From Flavobacterium sp. (GTDB taxonomy: Bacteria; Bacteroidota; Bacteroidia; Flavobacteriales; Flavobacteriaceae): DNA of 5,885 bases. Below, piece by piece: positions 1-4,901 of this stretch (its first letter is position 1; each line of letters starts with the position of its first letter). The notes beneath the pieces are model-generated. The model had not been told where the DNA came from, did no database searches, and saw nothing but the letters and a program-made list of their open reading frames with translations. The stretch spans positions 1 through 5,885 of the forward strand of contig JAGNPF010000109.1 of assembly GCA_017989775.1 (NCBI GenBank). The letters are read 5' to 3'. Position numbers and translations under genes: made by a program.

Positions 1-25
1 TATGCTTTTTTGTAACACTAAAAAA

Positions 26-766
26 TTATTTAATTTGTTCACTTGTTTTTCCGAATCTACGCTCTCTTTTTTGATAACTAATGATAGCCTCATACAAATC
101 TTGTTCTTTAAAGTCTGGCCATAATATGTCAGTAAAATACAACTCTGCATAGGCAATTTGCCATAGCAAAAAATTACTTATTCTATGCTCTCCACTTGTT
201 CGTATTAATAAATCTACCTCTGGTAAATTTTGCGTGTAAAGATGCTCATTTATAATTGAATCGTCAATAGAGTCTATTGAAATTATATTATTTTTAACTT
301 TATCGCTTATGTTTCTTACAGCATTCACGATTTCCTCCCTGGAGCCGTAACTCAACGCCAGTGTCAATGTCATGCGGGTGTTGCCTTTGGTCTTGTCGAT
401 GACATCCAGAAGTTCTTTTTGGGCTGATTTCGGCAATTGGTCCAAATTGCCTATGGCATTTAGCTTGATGTTGTTGTCTTGAAGAGTCTTGAGTTCTTTT
501 TTAAGGGCTTTTATCAAGATTTTCATCAAGGTTTCGACCTCTATTTTGGGCCTGTTCCAGTTTTCGGTCGAGAACGCGTACAAGGTGAGAAATTCTATGC
601 CTAATTTGGCACAAGTTTTTATGTTCTCTTTTACGGATTTCGTGCCGCTTTCGTGCCCCAAGGTTCTAAGAAGTCCTTGTTTTTTTGCCCAACGCCCGTT
701 GCCGTCCATAATGATGGCTAGATGTTTGGGTAAATTCGTTTTGTCTATTTTATCTAGTAAATTCAT
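26..766 (-). CDS. uppS: Isoprenyl transferase / undecaprenyl diphosphate synthase
   Basis: Cis-prenyltransferase of 246 residues, the usual family length. It condenses isopentenyl diphosphate onto farnesyl diphosphate to make undecaprenyl diphosphate, the lipid carrier for peptidoglycan and surface glycans; the family acts at the cytoplasmic face of the inner membrane. Visible signatures in order: IMDGNGRWA (catalytic-type Asp21, Arg25), GHESG at 37-41, the flexible-loop motif STENWNRP at 66-73, and near the C-terminus LIRTSGE (Arg189) with R195 and SNFLLWQ, then YAELYFTDILWPDF containing Glu208. All expected diphosphate- and Mg-binding positions are present, so it should be active. The ATG lies 3 bases after the stop of the DUF6089-like gene, suggesting co-transcription and translational coupling. 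In flavobacteria bamA commonly follows uppS; bases 1-25 are too short to show it. Oddity: codons after about residue 145 are far more AT-rich than those before (see findings). Confidence 0.97.
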   Translation of the reverse strand: MNLLDKIDKTNLPKHLAIIMDGNGRWAKKQGLLRTLGHESGTKSVKENIKTCAKLGIEFLTLYAFSTENWNRPKIEVETLMKILIKALKKELKTLQDNNIKLNAIGNLDQLPKSAQKELLDVIDKTKGNTRMTLTLALSYGSREEIVNAVRNISDKVKNNIISIDSIDDSIINEHLYTQNLPEVDLLIRTSGEHRISNFLLWQIAYAELYFTDILWPDFKEQDLYEAIISYQKRERRFGKTSEQIK

Positions 767-769
767 TTT

Positions 770-1444
770 TTATTCTGCACAATAACAGGGTTTTTCGCCA
801 AAGGTGTAAGTTAGCGTTAGTCCTGAAAAAACGTACCAATCATTATTGTTTATATTTCCAAATTGCAACAAATTTCCATCCTTTGGATTGCTGCCGTCCA
901 AATTGTCGGTCAAGGTGTATCTTGCTCCGACTTCCAAACCCAAAACGATTCGGGGCGACACATTTGATTTTAGACCCACTGTCATTGGTATGGCAAACGA
1001 ACCCGCACCTGAATCCTTGAATGTTTCTCCCGATGATACGTATAGTTCGTCATACCTGAAATAGCTTAATCCGGAATGTACGTAAGGAGTGATTTTTCTT
1101 TTGGTTTCGTGTAAATTAAAGTCAAAAAAGTTGAATTCAAGGCCTAAAGATACTTCTTTTATACTATTTTCAAAACGATATCCTCTTTGATTTCTGCCAG
1201 CTTCTTTCGAATCAAGGTCATTTGCCGAGATTTTCGATTGCGAGTACGAAAAACGGTAGGAATGTCTGGGACTTTTGTTCCATTTATAGAGTATTCCAAA
1301 GGCGGGTTCGTTGGGCGCTATATATGTGGTAAGTCCTACGTCTCCCACATAGTTGCTTCCGCCCAAAAACACGCCAATCTCGTGGATTTGGGCATTCGTT
1401 TTGCAAAAAAACAGCAAAAAAAAGAAGATGAATGGTCTGTACAT
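770..1444 (-). CDS. DUF6089-like exported beta-barrel protein
   Basis: Protein of 224 residues with a clear signal peptide: Arg3, then a hydrophobic run of Phe, Ile and Leu (residues 5-13), then KTNAQ with likely cleavage near residue 18-19. The mature part alternates hydrophobic and polar residues with many aromatic and Gly positions (GVFLGGSNYVGDVGL near the start, LGLEFNFFDFNL, YVHSGLSYFRY, GLEVGARYTLTDNLDG, WYVFSGLTLTYTFG at the end). This looks like a small outer-membrane barrel of the DUF6089/porin-like type, often annotated next to uppS in flavobacteria; the family call is from memory of such proteins, not a search. The start is firm because an in-frame stop directly precedes the ATG. 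A Bacteroidota promoter candidate lies just upstream, and uppS follows after 3 bases. It may help envelope assembly, but its molecular role is unknown. The C-terminus carries a short Cys-Tyr-Cys tail after the last strand. Confidence 0.85.
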   Translation of the reverse strand: MYRPFIFFFLLFFCKTNAQIHEIGVFLGGSNYVGDVGLTTYIAPNEPAFGILYKWNKSPRHSYRFSYSQSKISANDLDSKEAGRNQRGYRFENSIKEVSLGLEFNFFDFNLHETKRKITPYVHSGLSYFRYDELYVSSGETFKDSGAGSFAIPMTVGLKSNVSPRIVLGLEVGARYTLTDNLDGSNPKDGNLLQFGNINNNDWYVFSGLTLTYTFGEKPCYCAE

Positions 1445-1463
1445 TTAATTAAAAAATTGCGTG

Positions 1464-1492
1464 CAAATATAATAATTATCGACACGAATCAA
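1464..1492 (-). promoter_or_regulatory. Candidate Bacteroidota sigma-A promoter for the DUF6089-uppS operon
   Basis: Read leftward, a TTG (1490-1492) is followed after 18 bases by TATATTTG (1464-1471), an exact fit to the -7 element TAnnTTTG with the -33 TTG at an allowed distance. Transcription would start near 1458, leaving an AT-rich leader of about 14 bases before the ATG at 1444, without a Shine-Dalgarno sequence, as is normal in this phylum. It would drive the DUF6089-like gene and uppS independently of nadK. The -33 TTG lies inside one arm of an inverted repeat. Confidence 0.65.
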
Positions 1493-1559
1493 TACGCATT
1501 GGATTAAATGTGCTTTTTATTAAAAAATTGACACCCAAACGAAGTAAATTATTGATTCG
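1485..1559. repeat. 10-base inverted repeat in the nadK-DUF6089 gap
   Basis: CGAATCAATA at 1485-1494 is matched by its exact reverse complement TATTGATTCG at 1550-1559, with 55 bases between the arms. The left arm covers the -33 TTG of the candidate promoter. The rest of the intergenic stretch 1445-1614 is AT-rich and shows no gene, no RNA gene and no convincing terminator for nadK. The pair could be a distant operator dyad, or chance in AT-rich DNA. Confidence 0.35.
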
Positions 1560-1614
1560 AAAATACTTAAACGGGAAAAATAAGTGTATTCGTATGGTGG
1601 AGGTCAAAAATGAT

Positions 1615-2499
1615 TTAATTTCTTCGGTCTTCTCCCCAAAATAATTTTGTCCGAAGTGTTTTTAGGAACGTTTCTTGTGGAATTTCCACCATGTTAATTT
1701 CAAAAGCATTCTTTTTAATAATCAATATGGTTTCGTTTTTCACGGAGGTGGTTCTGGAATCCAACGAAACTAAATAGTTCTCTTCCCTTCCGGAAACTTT
1801 CAACCTGATTTCTGTTTCGTCGGGAATGACTAGTGGACGGGCATTGAGATTGTGTGGTGCAATAGGCGTGATGACAAAACTTCTCACATCGGGAGTCAGG
1901 ATTGGACCACCGCAACTCATCGAATAGCCGGTGGAACCGGTTGGGGTGGAGATAATTAAACCGTCTGCCCAATAGGAATTTAAAAATTCGTTGTTCAAAT
2001 AGGTTTCTATCGTGATCATCGAGGTGGTGTCTTTTCGGCTAACGGAAATCTCGTTCATAGCGAAATTTATTTCGGCAATCGATTCGTTGGTCGGAGTGGT
2101 GGACAAACTCAACAAAGTCCTTTTGGACAAAGTGTATTTCTTGTCGATGATGAATTGCATGAATTCGGAGATATTTTCTTTTTGAACCGTTGCAAGAAAT
2201 CCTAATCTTCCCGCATTTATTCCTAAAATGGGAACGCCGGAATTTCCAACCAAGGCCGCGGCTCTCAAAATGGTTCCGTCACCGCCAATGCTGATGAGCA
2301 TGTCAAAACTGCTGTCCAATTCCTTGTGGGAAGAAAAAGTCTTGTATTGGTTTTGGATGATTTTTTTTTCGTGTAAAATTCCCAAAAACGTAGACTCGAT
2401 AATCATTTCTACATTATTGTTGCTGAAAAACACAAAAATGTCATTTATAATCGGTTCTGTGCTATTTAGATAGTATTTCCCGTAAATGGCTACTTTCAT
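1615..2499 (-). CDS. nadK: NAD kinase
   Basis: ATP-dependent NAD kinase, which phosphorylates NAD at the 2' position to make NADP in the cytosol; 294 residues from the chosen start, the usual bacterial size. Diagnostic motifs are intact: GGDGT at 72-76 (catalytic-type Asp74), GINAGRLGFLA at 93-103, the NE pair at 149-150, ADG at 178-180, TPTGSTGYS at 185-193 with CGGPI following, and an AP-N-NARPLVI block near 214-225. The longest open frame begins at a TTG at 2502, but the ATG one codon later gives the usual MKVAIYG N-terminus and is preferred. It lies 13 bases after the CBS gene stop behind an A-rich leader (AAAAACAAAC), so the two are probably co-transcribed. A run of nine A on the coding strand (complement of 2361-2369) falls within codons 44-47 and could be prone to slippage, but the frame is intact. 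Function call is secure. Confidence 0.97.
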   Translation of the reverse strand: MKVAIYGKYYLNSTEPIINDIFVFFSNNNVEMIIESTFLGILHEKKIIQNQYKTFSSHKELDSSFDMLISIGGDGTILRAAALVGNSGVPILGINAGRLGFLATVQKENISEFMQFIIDKKYTLSKRTLLSLSTTPTNESIAEINFAMNEISVSRKDTTSMITIETYLNNEFLNSYWADGLIISTPTGSTGYSMSCGGPILTPDVRSFVITPIAPHNLNARPLVIPDETEIRLKVSGREENYLVSLDSRTTSVKNETILIIKKNAFEINMVEIPQETFLKTLRTKLFWGEDRRN

Positions 2500-2512
2500 C
2501 AAGTTTGTTTTT

Positions 2513-3172
2513 TTAGATATTGAGGTATTTGTCCAAATAATCGGAGCGTTCCTTTAATGTGTTGATGTAATTGTCTTCGTGATGGTCGGATACAATTTCG
2601 TAATCATACCTTCTAAAGGTTTGGATGATTTCGTTTATGGGGCCAGCATTTATTTTTATGGTTACTTCTATGTTTTCCGCATCGGTGCCAGACACGAATA
2701 AACCAAGTGTTTTGCCATTGTTGCTTTCAATGATTTGGGTGATTTGGCTCAACGAATAATCTTCCTGTCTTTTTTTGATGACAATAATTTTTCCCGATTC
2801 GAATAAAAAGGGGGTTTCGCTAAAGAATTTGATGATGTCGGTAATTTCATAATAACCAATATATTTGTTTTTGTCGTCCAAAACAGGAACCAAATTGGTG
2901 TTATTTTTGGCAAAAACCTCCAGAACTTCAAGCCAAACCATGTTGTTTCTGGCAAAAAAACCTTCCAACGAAAATTTGTAATCGAATATTTTTTTGGAGC
3001 CGTCAAAAGTTTCAATATCCTCGGAAGCAATACTGCCAATGTACACTTCTTCCTCGATTACGGGGAAATGGGAAAAAGTCAATTCGTCAAAAAACTCCTG
3101 AACCACCGCGATACTGTCTTGGCTGTCAATAGCTTTGAAATCATTGGTAATATAGTTTGCAATTTCAGTCAT
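2513..3172 (-). CDS. CBS-domain protein with C-terminal ACT-like region
   Basis: Cytoplasmic protein of 219 residues with no signal peptide or membrane segment. The N-terminal part looks like two CBS repeats: residues about 1-62 (MTEIANYITNDF, then a SHFPVIEEEVYIGSIASEDIE strand-helix pattern) and about 75-125 (VFAKNNTNLVPVLDDKNKYIGYYEITDII). Such pairs usually bind adenosine nucleotides in regulatory roles. The remainder, about 135-205, has alternating strands and helices (GKIIVIKK, SQITQIIESNNGKTLGLFV, IEVTIKINAGPINEIIQTFRRYDYEIVSDH) resembling an ACT-type ligand-binding fold; that part is inference. The frame is open from a TTG at 3178, but the ATG at 3172 is the natural start. It is followed closely by nadK and is divergent from pdxJ. 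It has no attached enzyme domain, so it may be a stand-alone nucleotide sensor; partner and ligand are unknown. Confidence 0.85.
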   Translation of the reverse strand: MTEIANYITNDFKAIDSQDSIAVVQEFFDELTFSHFPVIEEEVYIGSIASEDIETFDGSKKIFDYKFSLEGFFARNNMVWLEVLEVFAKNNTNLVPVLDDKNKYIGYYEITDIIKFFSETPFLFESGKIIVIKKRQEDYSLSQITQIIESNNGKTLGLFVSGTDAENIEVTIKINAGPINEIIQTFRRYDYEIVSDHHEDNYINTLKERSDYLDKYLNI

Positions 3173-3192
3173 GATCAATTAAATATTCGACG

Positions 3193-3220
3193 CAAAATAA
3201 TCAAAATTATGCAATTACAA
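3193..3220 (-). promoter_or_regulatory. Possible promoter region for the CBS-nadK transcript
   Basis: Read leftward, TTG (3218-3220) is followed after 17 bases by TTATTTTG (3193-3200), a near match to the Bacteroidota -7 element. An exact TAnnTTTG match, TAATTTTG, sits at 3202-3209 but has no TTG at the right distance. Either could start transcription toward the ATG at 3172. The region is very AT-rich, so the call is tentative. Confidence 0.35.
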
Positions 3221-3227
3221 GCTAATT

Positions 3228-3243
3228 TAACTTTGTATTTTTG
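3228..3243 (+). promoter_or_regulatory. Tandem -7-like elements upstream of pdxJ
   Basis: Two adjacent exact matches to TAnnTTTG, TAACTTTG (3228-3235) and TATTTTTG (3236-3243), lie 42-57 bases before the pdxJ ATG. A clear -33 TTG is missing at the expected distance, so strength and exact start are uncertain. The leader from about 3250 to 3284 is A/T-rich and has no Shine-Dalgarno sequence. The sites share the 112-base divergent gap with the leftward CBS-nadK promoter candidates. Confidence 0.45.
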
Positions 3244-3284
3244 CAGCCTGAGGTTCGAAAAAATATTCTTCTTAAATTAATCCA

Positions 3285-3998
3285 ATGACAAAGTTAAGTG
3301 TAAATATTAACAAAATAGCCACTTTGCGAAATGCCCGAGGCGGAAATGTTCCCGATTTGTTGAAAGTGGCCACCGATATCCAGAAATTTGGAGGGCAAGG
3401 AATCACCATTCACCCAAGGCCGGACGAAAGGCACATTCGCTATCAAGATGCCCGCGACCTGAAATCGATCGTTTATACCGAATACAATATTGAAGGCAAT
3501 CCGCAACATAATTTTATCGACTTGGTGTTGGAGTGCAAACCCGATCAAGTAACCTTAGTGCCCGATGCCATTGGAGCGATTACTTCTTCTGCTGGTTGGG
3601 ATACCCTGAAAAACCAGTCGTATTTGTCGGAAGTCATCCAAGAATTTCAAAGAAACGGAATCCGAACTTCGATTTTTGTGGACCCAATTCCAGAAATGAT
3701 CGAAGGTGCCAAAAAAACCGGAACCGACAGAATCGAATTATATACCGAAGCTTTTGCTCATCAATACGGTTTGGGCAACGAAAAAGGAATTGATCCTTAT
3801 GTGAAATCGGCTGTTTTGGCCAATGAATTGGGATTGGGAATCAATGCCGGTCACGATTTGAGTCTGGACAACATTCAGTTTTTTAAGCAAAATATCCCGG
3901 GATTATTGGAAGTTTCCATTGGTCACGCCTTGATTGCCGAAGCACTTTATTTAGGTTTGGACAATGTGGTGAATATGTATTTGCAAAAATTAAAATAA
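3285..3998 (+). CDS. pdxJ: Pyridoxine 5'-phosphate synthase
   Basis: Last step of the DXP-dependent vitamin B6 route: joins 1-deoxy-D-xylulose 5-phosphate with 3-amino-2-oxopropyl phosphate to give pyridoxine 5'-phosphate in the cytosol. It has 237 residues, typical for this TIM-barrel family. Visible motifs: VNINKIATLRNARGGN at 6-21 (substrate-binding N-terminal strand), ITIHPRPDERHIR at 40-52 with His43, Arg45 and His50, Glu70 in NIEGNP, QVTLVPD in the barrel, GTDRIELYTE, and the C-terminal phosphate-binding segments NAGHDL (His190) and SIGHALI at 211-217. Where proteobacterial enzymes read VN-(V/I)-DH, this one reads VNINK, a variant I recognise from Bacteroidota. The ATG is preceded by an AT-rich leader and -7-like elements. 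An 80-base gap with a palindrome separates it from the downstream hydrolase gene, which may share the transcript. Confidence 0.97.
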   Translation: MTKLSVNINKIATLRNARGGNVPDLLKVATDIQKFGGQGITIHPRPDERHIRYQDARDLKSIVYTEYNIEGNPQHNFIDLVLECKPDQVTLVPDAIGAITSSAGWDTLKNQSYLSEVIQEFQRNGIRTSIFVDPIPEMIEGAKKTGTDRIELYTEAFAHQYGLGNEKGIDPYVKSAVLANELGLGINAGHDLSLDNIQFFKQNIPGLLEVSIGHALIAEALYLGLDNVVNMYLQKLK

Positions 3999-4006
3999 AA
4001 GTTACA

Positions 4007-4062
4007 CACGAATTCCACTAATTTGCACGAATTGAAATTTGTGATAATTTGTGGAATTTGTG
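4007..4062. repeat. Modular imperfect palindrome between pdxJ and the hydrolase
   Basis: A 56-base hairpin-forming element centred at 4034/4035. The left half holds CACGAATT (4007-4014), CACTAATT and CACGAATT (4026-4033). The right half holds three AATTTGTG copies (4036-4043, 4046-4053, 4055-4062). Arms pair over 12, 4 and 8 positions, interrupted by one mismatch and one two-base mismatch. Two pairs are G-T, which pair as G-U only in rightward RNA, the direction of pdxJ transcription. No U-tract follows, so it is not a standard terminator. It resembles the dispersed intergenic palindromes built on CACGAATT that I recall from flavobacterial genomes; copy number in this genome cannot be seen here. 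Confidence 0.75.
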
Positions 4063-4078
4063 GTTAAAAAATATTAAA

Positions 4079-4840
4079 ATGATTTATTCAAAGATAGAAG
4101 GCGAAGGCAAACCACTGCTAATTATCCACGGATTTTTAGGAATGTCCGACAATTGGAAAACAATGGGAACGCAATTTGCCGCCGACGGTTTTCAAGTGCA
4201 TTTGCTGGATTTGCGTAACCACGGCAAGAGTTTTCATTCGGATGAATTCAATTATGAAATAATGGCTCAAGATGTTTTCGATTATTGCCAAGCGCATCAT
4301 CTCGAAAAAGTGAGCATCATCGGGCATTCGATGGGCGGAAAAACGGCCATGCTTTTTGCAGCCAATCATTCCGAAATGGTCGAAAAATTGATTGTTGCCG
4401 ATATTGGTCCAAAATTTTATCCGCGCCACCATCAAGTTATTTTTGATGCTTTGAATGCGGTCGATTTTTCCAAAAAACCAAGCCGAAACGAAGTCGAAGA
4501 AATTGTATCCAAATACATCACCGATTTTGGAACCCGACAATTCCTGCTGAAAAGTCTCTATTGGCAAGAGCCGGGACAATTGGCATTCCGATTTAACTTG
4601 GCCGTTTTCAATGAAAATATGGACGAAATTGGAAAGCCGCTTCCAGAAAATTCTGTTTTCAACAAGCCGACACTTTTTGTTCGCGGCGGTAATTCGAATT
4701 ATATTTTGGACGATGATTTTCCAAACATCCAACAGCATTTTCCAGATTCCAGAATAGAAACGATTCCAAATGTTGGGCATTGGCTTCACGCCGAAAATCC
4801 GAAACTCTTTTATGAAATAACGAGTTCTTTTTTAAAATAA
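4079..4840 (+). CDS. Alpha/beta-fold hydrolase, YbfF/ABHD11-like esterase
   Basis: Soluble alpha/beta hydrolase of 253 residues. Visible landmarks: oxyanion-hole motif IHGFLG at 16-21 followed by SDNW, DLRNHGKS at 44-51, nucleophile elbow GHSMGGK with Ser84, VADIGP with Asp108, and GHWLHAE with His234 near the C-terminus. The strand before the C-terminal helix reads FVRGGNSNYI, with no Asp at the classical acid position. In the YbfF-like group the acid is placed after strand 6, and Asp108 lies 24 residues after the serine as expected. Likely acts on ester or thioester bonds of acyl substrates; the natural substrate cannot be told. The open frame extends to a TTG at 4049, but that start lies inside the palindromic repeat, while the ATG at 4079 follows an A-rich leader and gives the standard N-terminus MIYSKIEGEGKPLLIIHG. 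Probably co-transcribed with pdxJ and ended by the palindrome at 4849. Confidence 0.92.
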   Translation: MIYSKIEGEGKPLLIIHGFLGMSDNWKTMGTQFAADGFQVHLLDLRNHGKSFHSDEFNYEIMAQDVFDYCQAHHLEKVSIIGHSMGGKTAMLFAANHSEMVEKLIVADIGPKFYPRHHQVIFDALNAVDFSKKPSRNEVEEIVSKYITDFGTRQFLLKSLYWQEPGQLAFRFNLAVFNENMDEIGKPLPENSVFNKPTLFVRGGNSNYILDDDFPNIQQHFPDSRIETIPNVGHWLHAENPKLFYEITSSFLK

Positions 4841-4848
4841 AATGATAA

Positions 4849-4882
4849 AAAAAGTCCTTTTCAAATTTGAAAAGGACTTTTT
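4849..4882. terminator. Bidirectional intrinsic terminator
   Basis: A perfect 34-base palindrome, 17 bases per arm, centred between 4865 and 4866, with AGTCC/GGACT cores flanked by A- and T-runs. In RNA either strand folds to a stem of about 15 pairs with a small AAUU loop and ends in five U residues. It starts 8 bases after the hydrolase stop and ends 19 bases before the stop of the leftward propeller gene, so it can terminate both convergent transcripts. Confidence 0.9.
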
Positions 4883-4901
4883 GCTTTTGGAAATCTATAG
4901 T

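Noticed and set aside
770..1444. Lipoprotein signal at Cys14 of the DUF6089-like protein
   Set aside because: The residues before the Cys (Leu-Phe-Phe) do not fit a lipobox, and a standard cleavage site follows at residues 18-19.
1187..1507. Rightward open frame of 106 codons opposite the DUF6089-like gene and its promoter
   Set aside because: Antisense to a gene with a signal peptide and coherent barrel pattern; the translation shows no domain.
3285..3998. NK in place of the usual DH in the PdxJ N-terminal motif, as a possible inactivating change
   Set aside because: I recognise this variant from Bacteroidota PdxJ proteins, and the other active-site positions (His43, Arg45, Glu70, His190) are intact.
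4007..4062. CRISPR-like repeats
   Set aside because: Units are only 8 bases with 1-11 base gaps and are arranged as a palindrome, unlike direct repeats with unique spacers of 30 or so bases.
4049..4078. TTG start adding ten residues to the hydrolase
   Set aside because: The start lies within the palindromic repeat, the added residues are translated repeat, and the ATG at 4079 gives the usual family N-terminus.
4136..4789. Long open frame of 217 codons antisense to the hydrolase
   Set aside because: It lies entirely opposite a gene with a complete catalytic motif set, and its protein is a mix of Ile, Phe, Lys and Met without any recognisable motif or leader.
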